From positions 744,001 to 808,000 of the forward strand of contig SAXG01000018.1 in the NCBI GenBank assembly GCA_012932865.1: a stretch of DNA of 64,000 bases. Reading direction: 5' to 3'. Positions 1-11,304 of this stretch are shown here, piece after piece. The notes under the pieces were generated by a model. That model was not told the origin of the DNA, did no database searches, and was given only the letters and a program-made list of their open reading frames with translations. A program made the position numbers and the translations under genes. The DNA comes from Amylostereum areolatum. Taxonomy: Eukaryota; Basidiomycota; Agaricomycetes; Russulales; Stereaceae. Each line of letters begins with the position of its first letter. The first letter of the stretch is position 1.

Positions 1-1279
1 GCGCTCGTTCGAACCGCACTCGTCACTGGTGCTGCCCGTGGTATAGGTCGTGGCATCGCTCTTCGACTCGCCTCAGACGGACTCAATGTTGTCTTGAACG
101 ACATTCCCTCCAACGGCCCCGCGCTCAAGTCCCTTGGTTCAGACATCGAAAGGATGGGTCGTCGGAGCTCTATATTTACCGCAGACGTATCGGACGAAAA
201 GCAAGTGAAGGGTATGGTGGCGAGCGCAGTTGAAGAGATGGGCGGACTGGACGTGGTGGGCATTCTTTCTTATGTGCTTATCTTGAGTCTGTCCTAACGG
301 CCGTGGAAACAACGCGAAGATGGTGGCGAATGCCGGAATATGCGAGATATCGACGATCCTTGACAGTGCGTAGATCATACTCTCGGTTCTCACATGTATT
401 AATCTCGGTGGGTATAAACGCAGTCACTCCTGAGGGCCTGGAACGTATCTTCGCAGTGAACGTTCGTGGCGTGGTGTACTGCTACAAACATGCAGCGAAG
501 CAGATGATCGAACAGGGTCGCGGTGGACGTATCATTGGTGCTTTCTCCTCCCTCGTTTTATCTGAAAGGTTTTTGGTTTAACACATCTTCTATAGGTGCC
601 GCGTCGGTTGTAGCCCTTCAAGGTTTGTGTATCTTTATCGTGCCGCGCCTTCCGCTGACCCGAGGATAGGCGAACCGGCCCTGCTGGCATATACTATGAG
701 CAAGCATGCCGTGCGAGGGTTGACACATAGTGCTGGTGCGTCGTAAGCCAGGTGCCATGTTCGAGGACCTAATCGTTTACCATGCACCTTCCTGGGGGGC
801 TGAATTCCCCAGCTGTTGAATTGGCAAAGCACGGTATCACCGTTAATGCATATGCCCCTGGGTCTATCGATACGGACATGTGTAAGTGTTACAATCGTCA
901 CTTGGTGCCATGGTCTGACGAGGGTACTGGTGGACTTCAGTGGCGAAGGTCGCTGAAGGATCTGAAGGAATACCCGAAGAAAACACTAAGAAGGTGCGCG
1001 CTGCCCATTGCAACCCCGAACTTTATCTGACCTCGGCATGTTTTACGAAGTTCTTGACCGGTATTCCTGCGGGGCGCCTGGGCCAGCCGAGCGACATCGC
1101 TCAATTGGTGTCGTTCTTCGCGTCGGAGAAGTCGAGCTTCGTGACCGGTACGTTACTTTCTTGTCAATCTGCTTTAACACTGATCAGACGGCGCAAATGT
1201 TCACAGGACAAACGGTATATCATTTCTTCTCTCATAGGACTCAGGTGTTGTTGTTTACCCTGTTCCCGCTACTAGGTGA
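1..1279 (+). CDS. Short-chain dehydrogenase/reductase (copy 1), 5' end cut by the window
   Basis: An NAD(P)-dependent oxidoreductase of the SDR family, probably cytosolic; the substrate cannot be told. The first codons carry the Rossmann nucleotide motif TGAARGIGRG, then a VNDIP-type adenosine-binding strand (here LNDIP), MVANAGI (the NAG motif), a YTMSK active-site segment (Tyr and Lys of the YxxxK pair) and the PGSIDTDM turn. About eight short GT-AG introns are needed, for example after DVV, after STILDS and after RIIG. The last exons read TAQMFTGQT then DSGVVVYPVPATR and a TGA. The gene is closely related to the minus-strand SDR at 5524-6815. The start codon lies outside the window. Family call is firm; diacetyl reductase or a similar activity is only a guess. 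Confidence 0.85.
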
Positions 1280-1562
1280 CATCCAACGGTGGAACCGTCC
1301 TCACCTGATACGATTGTGGACTCCACGAAACGCCAGATGTTCAAACCCACGTCTCTGTCATGTCGTGTATGTAGGAGTAGTGTGTATATCATCGAGAAAT
1401 GTTTTCATGTTCACTTCATGGTGTGATATCAGGTGTCACGATTCTCTATTAAGGGCGCTACCGAGCTTCATGGAGCTGATAATACATCTGACTCGACCAA
1501 ATCCAACAGGACGTATATACGCAGACGAAGCACGCGTTCCTCTTTAACCCCTTCGTACCGAC

Positions 1563-2403
1563 ATGTCTTTTATCAACGCACAAACCACCACAACCTGAGG
1601 ACCTCTCCGAGCCTTACAGTTACACCGGCCCCGATCCCTACGACGTCAACTTCCTCTTCCCACTCCATCTCGCCACCCTCGAAAGTGATCGCGTCAAGCT
1701 CACACCTTTCATTCCCAACTTGCACGCGGCGACATATCTCGCAGAGACGCTCGCTCACCCCTCCCTCAACGAATACTTCTCCGCCACGCCTCCGAGCTCC
1801 CTTGGCGACCTTCTGCACCACATTGAGCAACTTCGACAAGACCCGCGCTCAATCGCTTTCGCTATCATCGATAAATGCACCCCTAATCCCAACCCAGTGG
1901 ATAAAAAAGGCACCCTCGCCGGCTTCGTGGCGCTTGTGGACGCGTCGGCGGTGAACCTGACTGTCGACCTCGGGCGTCTGTGCGTGTTCCCTGCATTCCA
2001 ACGCACGCACGTCACCTCTAACTCCGTGGGCTTGCTTCTACGCTACTGCCTCGAGCTGCCCACGCACACGAGCACGCCCGGCCTCGGCATGCGTCGCGTG
2101 GGTTGGGGTGCGACATCGTGGCACGACGCGTCGATTCGTGCAGCGCAGAGGCTTGGATTCACAAAGGAGGGTATCACGAGATGGCATGTTGCGGTGTATA
2201 ATGAAGGAAAGAAGCTTATGCCGGTGAGGATCAGGGAGGGAGATCCGTTGGGTGCGATGCACGGCCGCTCGGACAGCTTGATGTTTTCATTTTGCACGGA
2301 TGATTGGGAGGAGGGTGGCAGGGAGCGGGTGGGTGAGCTCATCAATCAGAGAGTACGATATAGGAGTGGGGCTTTTGTGGTAAAGATACGCATCAGACTA
2401 TGA
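1563..2403 (+). pseudogene. GNAT-type acetyltransferase (copy 1) with an N-terminal frameshift
   Basis: A RimJ/RimL-like GNAT N-acetyltransferase that would transfer acetyl from acetyl-CoA to an unknown amine. Seen are GPDPYDVNFLFP near the N terminus, the central strand AGFVALVDASAVNLTVDLG, the acetyl-CoA loop region FQRTHVTSNSVGLLLRY and the C-terminal SIRAAQRLGFTKEGI. It matches its minus-strand paralog at 10049-10891 almost segment by segment. The natural ATG at 1563 opens MSFINAQTTTT and then hits TGA at 1596. The conserved PPQPEDLS and everything after it lie one frame over, open through 2403. The next in-frame ATG at 1720 would drop about 50 conserved residues. So this copy is probably damaged, unless an unusual splice or a sequencing error at the CCACCACAACC stretch explains it. 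Confidence 0.6.
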
Positions 2404-3071
2404 GGTTTCTGTGGTGGAGTAACTAAGTAGTACGGTGTATAGCTTACTCAGTTACTGACTCAGACTAGTGACTCCTTGAAACTTTGGTGGAAAGCATCAC
2501 GTGAGTGCATGATTCTCAAAAACTCAGAACTCTGTTCCACCATCCTTCCTTCACTCTAGTGCGGCGTGCCACACCCTCACTATTAACCCCTTTCTCCAGG
2601 CTAATTCAGAGATCCTCACATATGCCGGTTTTCAGCGCCGACACAGACGCGCGATTATTGCACATGGACGTGGATATCCTCATACGATGCGGTGGGCTTC
2701 CGATTAGTATTCATCACGCTTACCTGTGCTCAAACGAAGTGCTAGTGACCCTGCGACAAGAAAGCATAGCATTTATCCAGCATCGCGCTCGGTTTGGCAT
2801 TCAGAACGAAGACTACGTCCACTATCTGCAAGACGAGATCTCAGGAGAAGAAACGGGTTGATCCGCGGTTACTTTTAACTCGCCAGCTCGACTCGCCGGT
2901 TGCTTCTATATGATTATGTTCCATGGGCAGCATTTCCTGTGGTGGTATCGGGAACCTTTTCCGTCGCTGAATCCGGTACGAACTGTTGATTATGAAGTCG
3001 TCATCGTTCTCGAACACGCGGGTTATATAAACTCACCGTCCCGGGCCCTCTTCCTTCCACCAGAGTTGCCC
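2404..3071. other. Intergenic stretch without a convincing gene
   Basis: The interval between the GNAT copy and the STE3-like receptor holds a 118-codon open frame (2505-2861, plus strand) with no recognisable domain and no repeat structure. I do not call it a gene. A TATA-like TTATATAAAC at 3023-3032 sits about 45 nt before the receptor ATG and could be its core promoter. Confidence 0.4.
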
Positions 3072-4438
3072 ATGGACCCTACTTATCCTCTTGTTCCCGT
3101 TCTGAACTTCTTGTCCGCTGTCCTTGTACTGATCCCCTTTATGATCACTCGTCGATTGCTCTCTAATGTGGGTATAACCATGCTTGGGATGTGGATGCTT
3201 CTCCTGTCAACTTGGCAAGGCGTCAACGCGATTTTGTGGTCCAATCATGCGGAAAACATAGCGCCTGTTTGGTGCAATGTCGGTGCGTCGTCATCCAGCT
3301 GCTGCGTATTGCACATCTCTCAGCATTCGTTTTCTCGAAGCTTCTCATCTTCTATTCGGCATGGAGGTTGGAATCCCGGCGAGCCAGATGGTAATTACTC
3401 GTCAATTGTATCGTATCGCACACACGCAAGGCGTACTTCCAGGCGGATGGCAGAAGGTCTTTAGTTCGTCTTTATCATTTGAAACCTGTCGCCTCATCAC
3501 TATCTCAGAAACTTGAATTGGCATCTGACCTGTTTTTCGCCGTTGGAATCTCGTCCGTCATCATGGCTACCTGTACGTGTATACTCTCCAAGTTATAAAT
3601 CCGGTACCCAGGCCCTTACGTCGCCCAAGATCACATTGTTCAGGGTTACCGTTTTGACATTTACGAAGAATTCGGCTGCTACCCTGTACACGCCGCGGGT
3701 TTGTCCGTTCTCCTCGTGAACTCTTGGGCTATCCTATTCCCGATCGCATCCATGTTTCTACACTGTCGTAAGCAATCGCATGATCACCAAAGCGGCCCCT
3801 CCACTTACTTAGCGTGTACGACAGCTCAGGTCTTTCGCACCTTTTTCCAGCACTACATCCACCTGTCCGAGTTTGCAGATGATACCAACCCTGTTATGCG
3901 GGTATAGTATGTCCGCATACTGATCCAATGTAGCCTCCATGTCATCCTCGTGCTTCCGGTCAACGTCCTTATTCTCATCATCCAAATCAAACGTGCACCC
4001 TTGGCCACCCAATCATTCTACCCGGGATGGGAGGTAGCACACCGACATTGGGAGCCTCGATCGATTCCTGCCATCGAATGGAGACAAAATTATTGGGACG
4101 TGCTCAACTTCCAACTCACTCAGTACCTCAGTATCTCGATAGCACCAGTATTCTTGGGTCTGGCTGGTTTGACAGATGAGGTTGTCGAGAAGATTGAGCG
4201 TGTTTTTAGGACTGTGGTGCGTCGACCGCCTGCAGTGCGAGGCCCGAATTCGACCAAAGTGTCGGCCTTCAAAGTCGCCTCGAGATCTACAGCGCATGAC
4301 ATGTGAGTTGGCTTGCGTAGGTGTATGTCATGGTCGTGTTGTTGATTTTTTTTTGCGTAGGTATGGGATGACGGAACGACAGGGGTCTTTCAGTGACACC
4401 AGCTCACGAGTCTCGTACTCGAGTCAGGGGAACTTTTA
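3072..4438 (+). pseudogene. STE3-type pheromone receptor (GPCR) with an in-frame TAG
   Basis: A seven-helix fungal pheromone receptor of the STE3 class, a plasma-membrane receptor for lipopeptide pheromones. Exon 1 (MDPTYPLVPVLNFLSAV) gives helices 1-2 and ends in GVNAILWSNH and VWCNV, the helix-3 lead-in. Further on are VGIPASQMVITRQLYRIA, then IVQGYRFDIYEEFGCYP, the extracellular-loop signature of the family, and FYPGWEVAHRHWEP with EW in the C-terminal part. The last intron (4305-4361) joins AHDM to YGMTERQGSFSD and the TAG at 4436. In the helix-6 region the frame reads MRV, TAG (3904-3906), then YVRILIQCS, which fits the RYxRLM motif of the family, so the stop looks like a nonsense mutation. 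A 27-nt GT-AG intron over the same bases would remove it but also delete the motif. No pheromone precursor gene was found beside it. Confidence 0.8.
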
Positions 4439-4801
4439 GTCAGTACGCGTTGGTAAAGGAGACCAGAGCTGAGAAAAGCACTTTGTACGATTATCATTCA
4501 ACTACACCAGCTACGCCATTGAACGGCCCCTTCAAATCACAGATATCCTCTTATGGCCGGGAACCGCAGGTTAACGAACACTTAGACAATTCCGTCGGTG
4601 TCGTCTTTCGACGAGGAGGAGGAAGAGGAGGAGGAATAACGCGGCGTTATGCGCAGACACGAACGCACTCGACATCACAAACACTGGCTGGGGATTGGTA
4701 AATGGTACGTGATCGCAACTGAAACCGCCATTCCGTCCTAACGTCAGTGTTGGGTGTAATTCCAGAAGTCACAGTCCGACTCGCCTGTTCGAGTTCGCGG
4801 A

Positions 4802-5410
4802 CTAAGCACGGAAGAAACAGACACCAAGCCCAGCGAGCCCGCCCCACATGCCCGTCACATGGTTCCCATCCAACACATTCACCGGCGCCAGGATGATGTT
4901 CATCCGCCCTATAGCTTCAAGCGGATCCGCCGTTAGTGCGGGACGTCGGGATAGAACTTCGTATACTTCGACTTTCAGTCCGTCCAAGGCAACGAGAAAA
5001 GGTCAACAAGTCGAGTGCAACGAACGAGGTCCCGTCACCGGACAGTGTGGAGAGTGTGACGAGAGCGGTCGATTGCGGGATGGGATGACAGTGGAATCCG
5101 GCGACGAAGAGGGGAGAGAGAGAAGCTAGTTGAGTAGAAGATGTACTAGAGCGGGAAGGCCACGGAAAACAAGCGGAATGGGGACGATAGCATGTGTGCC
5201 GACTCACGTGTCATCAAAGCCTAGGGAAGTAAGGTCGAAGCATATAAATAGGGTGAGAATCCGAAGAGGGCGACGGTGGCGAGCTCGATGTTGACGGTGC
5301 GAGAGCGGTGTTCTGCGGCAGCGCTTAACCGCGGAGTCGAGCACTGGCACCTCTTTACGGACGACAACTTTATGTTCAGTACAGAGGCACCATACTCTGC
5401 TATAATACAT
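4802..5410 (-). CDS. Possible small gene; only the last exon looks coding
   Basis: On the minus strand the segment ending at the TAG at 4802 reads DGLKVEVYEVLSRRPALTAD, then a hydrophobic run with APVNVLDG and a Gly-rich end (GGLAGLGVCFF). This reads like a conserved C terminus, but I do not recognise the family. Upstream minus-strand segments (around 5240-5300, ELATVALFGFSPY) may be earlier exons; the joins are not clear. The C terminus FFRA is not a prenylation CaaX box, so it is not a pheromone precursor. Treat the extent as approximate. The rest of 4439-5523 shows nothing else convincing. Confidence 0.3.
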
Positions 5411-5523
5411 TCACTTCAGATACTGTACAAGTTATATCGCAACAAAGCGATTTCAAGGCCCCAGAGGTTCATGCGCACGATTCAAGTGAGGAGAGTCCCG
5501 CCGTTGGACGACACCTAGCAGAA

Positions 5524-6815
5524 TCAACGCGGATCAGCAAGGTTTTCACTCATATGTCGGATTTGAAAGAAGCGTACGGTTTGTCCTGCACGCGTTCACG
5601 CGGCCGTGTCAGCTCTGAAGTGACGTTCAGTACTCGGTAACGGAGCAAGCGACACACCTGTTACGAAACTGGATCTCTCCGACGCGAAGAACGATACAAG
5701 TTGCGCGATGTCGCTCGGCTGACCCAGACGGCCCACAGGGATGCCGGTAACATACTATACAGTACATGAATTCGTGACGAGGGGGTGCCCATGAAGGCTC
5801 TGCTTGCCTTGCCGGTAACACTGTCCCTATCCTCCGATTCTGTTTCTATTTGGGCACTCGCCACTGCAATCACACGCATGAATGAGTCAAGGAACCTCAA
5901 AGAACACTAGGTGTGAAACTAGATACTTGCGCATGTCGGTATCAATCGCGCCGGGTGCGTACGCGTTGACAGTAATCCCGTACTTTGCCAACTCGGTAGC
6001 TGGGAAATCAGCCCGATGCGTTAAATACGTGAAGATCTCGTGCATGGCTGATAGGGGCCTACCAGAGCCATGCGTCAGCCCACGCACGGCAAACTTGCTC
6101 ATACTGTATGATAACACGTCTGGCAAGCCTGCCGCGAGTTTAGCAGTGGATTCACCGCAAAAGGGAACATGAATGTTTACCTTCAATTCCTGCGACCGAC
6201 GCGGCGCCTTTGGATGATTATATATGATAGGCTAGTCAGAATCATGGCGGGTAAGAAGGAATAATGTGACGAACCGATGATACGTCCACCGCGACCTTGT
6301 TCGACCATCTGCTTCGCCGCGTGCTTGTAGCAAAAAAGCACTCCGAGAATGTTGACGGAGAAGATGCGATGAAGGTCCTCGGTGGTGACTTTCGTGGCCC
6401 ATCCTGATTCAGCGAGTAGGAGAAGGTAAGGAACTACCACGTACTGTTCAGGATCGTCGAAAAGGAGTAAATACCAGCATTAGCGACCATCTTTATGTTG
6501 GTTCCGTGATCATCAGCCTCCAGTGTCAATGAGGACGTCGAAGACAGAGATACTGACCACGTCCAGCCCACCGAGGGTTTCGACCGCCTGCGCCACCATC
6601 CCCTTCACTTGAATTTCATCCGAAACATCGGCAGTCACGACAGAGCCCCGGCGTCCCATGCCCTCGATCTCTGAGACGAGAGAGGTGAGCGCTGCGCGGT
6701 TTGGAGGAATATCGTTCACGGCAACGTCGAGCCCATCAGAGGCGAGCCGGAGAGCGATGCCACGGCCTATACCACGGGCAGCGCCCGTCACGAGTGCAAC
6801 GCGAGCCAGAGCCAT
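5524..6815 (-). CDS. Short-chain dehydrogenase/reductase (copy 2)
   Basis: An SDR-family NAD(P)-dependent oxidoreductase, paralog of the gene at 1-1279 but on the other strand. It starts at the ATG at 6815 (MALARVALVTG), followed by TGAARGIGRGIALRL, NDIPPN and ADVSDEIQVKGMV. Later exons give MVANAGIYSFSTIL, NILGVLFCYKHAAKQMVEQG, the active-site YSMSK, YGITVNAYAPGAIDTDM and VGRLGQPSDIAQLVSFFASE with FVTG. Intron positions match copy 1. All signature residues are present, so it looks functional. The 3' end is less sure: a final exon reading QTVRFFQIRH can end at the TGA at 5524, or another intron may follow. The direct neighbours give no pathway hint. Confidence 0.85.
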
Positions 6816-7704
6816 GAATCTGTTCGTTGAGGAGGTTTCTTGGAAAACTGGGGTGACAGGGACTGGATGGCAGATGAGGTGGGAAGGAGAGCGTCAAGTA
6901 GAAGCGGCTGTGGGATAAGTTCTATAAGTGGGCGGCAGGCAGCCGCTGAATACTGTCTGGGCGGGGGGCCGGATTTGCAGACTATGTCTGGTATGGCAAT
7001 GGTGTGACCACTGGGAAAGCTCCGGGGCGCGGACACTGATAGAAATAGATTACCTCTTGCGAGTGCTTGTGAGATTGAGTGGTACGGACGAGGTTTACCA
7101 GCGAATCCATCTCTCCAGTAGGATCTTGAATTGCGGCGCGGTTCACAAGTTATCATGAAGGGGCCAGGGGCCCTTTCCCGTAAAAAAAAAGACCGTGGCG
7201 CTAAACCGCCATGGGCCATGACCAGATGGAATATGGGTGCAGAGACATAGAGCCTTATTAGAGGGGGGAGGCTGGCGAGCACGAGTTCAAAGTAACGGAA
7301 GCGCCATCACATCGGAAAGAAACCAGGAATACACGTGATGAGAAATTTTGTCGAGAATTCCAACGACAGTGTCACTGACTCACTTGGCTGGTCAACGCCA
7401 CATGAACGTACTTAGACAGCTATGCACTCCTCGACAAACCCTGCTTTCAGAAAGTTACAACCTTTCCTTAACGCGATCAAGGTGCACGGTATCGCCACGA
7501 CGAATCCACTTATACAGTGGCTGGCGCCAATCTTAAGACCCTGGTCATCGACAGCGCCCCTTCGAACGTACATAGCAGCAACAACGGGCCAGCGTCTTCC
7601 CGGAACTTCGAAATATATGACCCCGGGTACTTTCAAGGCGGTGTAGCCGAAGCCCACTCTTCAACCCGCTCCTCGACGAGCTCGCCGCGCTCGCATTCCT
7701 CGTC
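6816..7704. other. Intergenic stretch between divergent genes
   Basis: This interval separates the minus-strand SDR from the plus-strand membrane protein and must contain both promoters. A GC-rich minus-strand open frame (6788-7282) overlaps the SDR start and shows no domain. I see no RNA gene, repeat or transposon end here. Confidence 0.4.
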
Positions 7705-9408
7705 ATGATCGTCCTCGACCCCAGCAGCAGCTCCGACGACCCGTCGTGGAACAAGATCGCCCCCACTTCACCTCCCACGCACCGACTCAACGATGCGCTG
7801 CTGTCATATCCATCTACACCCTTACAACGCCCACGGTCGCCCTCTCTCGACCCCCCTCCAGCATACTATCCCGGTGCGCCCCAGCGTAAACACACCCCCG
7901 AACCCGCCGGAAGACGCTTCGTCAAGGCCTTCCTGCTCGCACTCCTCATCTACACGCTTCTCTGCGTCGCCGTCCGCGCGCTCGTGCATTTCGCGAACCG
8001 TCACGTTCCACGAGTGAGTCGCTCTCACCCTAAACCGTTCCCCGCAAACGGCTGAGCCGAATCTAGCGCGGAGATCGACGACCTGTCCCGCACGTCCCGT
8101 CCCCCGAGGGCACCTTCCATATAGACTATTGCGCCGAAAGGCACGACTGGACGATGGGCCGCGGTGGAAGCTCGGGTTTGGAGACAACCTCGCTGACTTA
8201 CACGCTCCCCCCATCGACCGACGACCTGTTTTTCATCGCGAAGGGCGTGCCGTCGTCCGGGAGGGTGCACGTGAAGCCGGTGGCAGAGGAGGAGGGCGGG
8301 GAGGTCCAGGTGGACGTGCGCCTGTTGTTCGCCTCGACGGACGTCATCGAGCAGGCGCAGATATGTCGCATCGCGCGCGGGGAAAACGGGCACGGCGTCG
8401 GGTTGTTTCTCTTCGTGCGCCTTCCTTCGCTCTGCTCCCCGCATACTTTATCTCACGCAGCATGTCACAGAGCCCTTCCTCTGAAAGCATCCTCGGCGTC
8501 GACATGACCATCCGCATCCCCACCAACCCCTTCGGACTCCTGCGGACCTTCTCCACCCTCGACATCGCCGCCCTCTCCTACGCCATATCCCTCGCCGACC
8601 TCGCATCCTCCATCCACTTCCAAAAAGCGTCCCTCGTGACGTCCAACGCGCCCATCGGATCGAAGGTACGCTCTCCTCTGTCCGACCTTCGCGGTACCCG
8701 TTCGTTGATGGAACATCAATGGGGCGATTAGGGTCTGAACGCGGGGACGACGATCGCGCGCACGACGCGCCGGGAGATCCGGGGGAGATTTGCGGTGGAC
8801 GGCGCGTTGGATCTGCGCACGACGGGTGCGGAGATCGCGGCGGAGGTCGTGGCGACGAACGGGGCGGGCGGGACCCCGCCGACGATGATCACTCTCGCGA
8901 CGGAGAACGCGTACGTCCGTCCCGCCTTCTGCTCATCCACTCCTTACCTCATCGTGTCTTTTTTCGCCCCGTCAGCCCCATCTACGCCAATGTCTCGCTC
9001 GCGTCCTCGGCCGTGTCCCGGAGGAAGGGCATCTTCCAAGTGTCTGCGCACACCACCCACGCGCCGTCCGCCCTCGTGTTCTTGTCCTCCCCCATAGACT
9101 CGACGCTCCGGCTCCGCTCCAGCACCTCCGACCACCCCGCGCTCGTCCGTCTGCATCCCGCGTACGAGGGCACCTTCACTCTGAGGTCCTCGGGAGCCAC
9201 GCCGGAGCTGGTGTACTCGCGCGCGGAGGCGGATCCCGCAGGACAGGGGAGAGATCGTGTGGTCGAAGTGGGAGAGATGAAGCGGGGGTTCTTGGGCGGG
9301 TGGACGGTGTGGGTGCAGTCGAAGGTCATGGTTTGGGATGGAAATGCGAGGGAGAGGGGCGAGATAGAGGTGGAGACGATGAACAGCCCGGCGAGGCTGG
9401 AGCTGTGA
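7705..9408 (+). CDS. Single-pass membrane protein with a large extracytoplasmic domain, unknown function
   Basis: The proposed start at 7705 opens a Pro/Ser-rich cytoplasmic segment, then one membrane helix (FVKAFLLALLIYTLLCVAVR). After an intron (about 7993-8068) comes TFHIDYCAERHDW and a long beta-rich region. Exons continue through ESILGVDMTIRIPTNPFGL, DIAALSYAISLADLASSI, an exon after about 8730 starting LNAGTTIA, and PIYANVSLASS with AHTTHAPSALVFLSS, ending EVETMNSPARLEL and TGA. The layout (N-terminal helix, then repeated SxSxA-type strands) resembles a group of agaric membrane proteins of unknown role; I recall a DUF7330-like domain but cannot confirm it. There is no catalytic motif. 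The start could lie slightly upstream. Confidence 0.65.
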
Positions 9409-10048
9409 ACGCGGCTGTCACGGTTGGGTTTAAGTACCATGTGTATCAGTATCTACAATTTCCCTCCTCAGACTTCCATGTTGTAGTCGCCAACACTCAT
9501 AGATTATAGCGTCTAATACACATTGCACATGCTATTCGACGTGTACATGTGAACTCGTACATCGTGGCTCACATCATGATTCAATATTCAATATTCAACC
9601 TTGATCGAATCAGGACCAAAAGGCGGCATCGTTTCTAGTTCAAACCAGCGAGGATGCTGGGGGAACGGGGAAGTATCTGTGGCCCTAGTCTTCATCCCAT
9701 CCCACCACGTCTCCGGACAACCGTTCACCTTACGCGCAAGGCCGAGCTTCGTCGCGTCCTCCTCCCGCACGCATTCTGATTCTAAGCTGAGATGGAAGTA
9801 TCGCAAGTACTTAGTACTTACCTCGAACGACCTTTTTCTGGTTAGGTCCGCCGCGGAGACCATGTACACCCCTCCTTGCCTCGACGCGACACGACGAACA
9901 CCACATCGCAGGAAATCGGTCGGTTCAAACACTCGAAACCGTGATGCATTGTGCATTGCTATGATTGACCAGTACTACTGAAGGATACAGTATAAGGGGA
10001 AGCGCGCCACACTAGCATACAACCCAACAAACTCACCCAACCACCCCC
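9409..10048. other. Convergent intergenic region, possible terminal exon on the minus strand
   Basis: The interval lies between two convergent genes. A minus-strand open frame at 9588-9956 ends in ETWWDGMKTRATD and HPRWFELETMPPFG, which has a protein-like composition but no family I know. It could be a small gene or a remnant. A short ATTCAATATTCAAT repeat lies at 9579-9598. Nothing else is seen. Confidence 0.3.
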
Positions 10049-10891
10049 TCACGCGCGCTCCATCACCGCGCTCACGCGCTCCCGCCCGCCCTCCTCCCAA
10101 TCGTCCGCACAGACCGACAGCAGCACGCTGTCCCTCCCGGGCCTCCCGCCCTTGACGTCCCCGGCCCTGACCGCCCTTCCATGGCCCTCCTTCCCCTCCT
10201 CGAGCACCCACGCCCAGCGCACCACGCCCTCGACCGTCAGCCCCATCCGCTCCGCCGCGCGCACCGAGGCGCGGTTGCGCGCGTGCGCGGTCCACTGCAC
10301 GCGGCGGAGGCCGAGGCCGGGGTGGGCCGGGTCCGAGGGCAGGTTGAGGCAGGCGCGGAGGAGGACGCCGATCGCGTGCGAGGTGACGTGCGTGCGCTGG
10401 AAGGCGGGGAAGGTGAGCACCCATCCGATCTCGACCGACAGGTTCGCGGCGCTGGCGTTCAGGAGCGCGATCACGCCCGCGAAGCGTCCGCCCTGCCCGT
10501 GGTCGTGTCCGCTTTCGCTTTCATCGTGCGCGTCCTCGCCCGGGTGCGCGTCCTTGTCGTCCTCGCCGCCCGGCGCGCGCGTCTTGTCGAGCACGGCGAA
10601 CGCGACGAACCCCGGGTCGCGCCGGACGCGGCGCTCGAGGAAGGGCAGGAGCTCCTCGAGCGAGGTGTGGTCGAACGGGAACCAGCGCTGCAGCTCCGGG
10701 CGGGCGGCGACCTGCGCGATGTACGGCTTCGCGTGGATCCTGGGCACGAACGGCACGAGCCGCACGCGGGCGGACTCGAGCGCGGGCAGGGCGAGCGGGA
10801 AGAGGAAGTTGAGGTCGTACGGGTCCGGGCCGTAGCAGGCGGACAGGTCCTCGGGCGCGGGCGGGGCGTAGGCGTTGATGACGGCGGCCAT
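10049..10891 (-). CDS. GNAT-type acetyltransferase (copy 2)
   Basis: An intact, intronless 280-residue GNAT N-acetyltransferase starting MAAVINAYAPPAPEDLS at 10891 and ending VMERA with TGA at 10049. It carries GPDPYDLNFLFPLALP, the strand FAGVIALLNASAANLSVEIG, the acetyl-CoA binding region FQRTHVTSHAIGVLLRACL and RASVRAAERMGLTVEGV. These match the damaged copy at 1563-2403. An acidic, His-rich insert (residues about 110-135, HDESESGHDHGQGG) is absent from copy 1. The family resembles RimJ/RimL acetyltransferases of proteins or small amines; no substrate can be assigned. GC content is higher than in copy 1, so the copies are not a very recent duplication. Confidence 0.85.
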   Translation of the reverse strand: MAAVINAYAPPAPEDLSACYGPDPYDLNFLFPLALPALESARVRLVPFVPRIHAKPYIAQVAARPELQRWFPFDHTSLEELLPFLERRVRRDPGFVAFAVLDKTRAPGGEDDKDAHPGEDAHDESESGHDHGQGGRFAGVIALLNASAANLSVEIGWVLTFPAFQRTHVTSHAIGVLLRACLNLPSDPAHPGLGLRRVQWTAHARNRASVRAAERMGLTVEGVVRWAWVLEEGKEGHGRAVRAGDVKGGRPGRDSVLLSVCADDWEEGGRERVSAVMERA

Positions 10892-11255
10892 TGCTCGGTG
10901 TGCGGGGGTCGAGGGTGTATTAGGGAAAGGAGGGGAGGAGAGGGATATTTATCGATGAGCGCGGGGCCGAGTCATTGCATTCCGGGCGGGCCAAATCGCG
11001 TGACAATATGGGCGCATCGTCTTGATAAGGGAAGGGGGGGGGCAGCGGCGAGCGCCGAGGGGGGGCGACATGGGAGTCCAAAGTCCAGACAGCTGTCGAG
11101 ATTGGGCCAAGGACGCGGTTGAAGACGTGGAGTTGCCAGAAAATGGCAGCAACCCAGGACATCTTGCCGGGCAATACAAACCCCCTTATCGCTCCCTGAA
11201 ATACCAAAATAACGATAAGTACCGACATCCCTCGCATCTTATGTAATCTTCAAGT

Positions 11256-11300
11256 TCCTCCTCCTCCTCCTCCTCCTCCTCCTCCTCCTCCTCCTCCTCC
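11256..11300. repeat. (TCC)15 microsatellite
   Basis: Fifteen perfect TCC units lie directly in front of the ATG at 11305. The following CCCAG could also serve as a splice acceptor or the pyrimidine tract could belong to the 5' leader. The rest of 10892-11304 is a divergent promoter region between GNAT copy 2 and the next gene. Confidence 0.95.
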
Positions 11301-11304
11301 CAGG

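Noticed and set aside
3907..3933. A 27-nt micro-intron (GTATGT...GTAG) removing the STE3 stop
   Set aside because: It would delete codons that match the family motif, and 27 nt is below known fungal intron sizes. Similar 22- and 24-nt GT-AG spans at the other two TAG codons are judged coincidental.
2404..5640. Search for a lipopeptide pheromone precursor near the STE3-like gene
   Set aside because: No short frame ending in a CaaX box was found on either strand by eye; FFRA at 4805-4816 lacks the cysteine at position -4.
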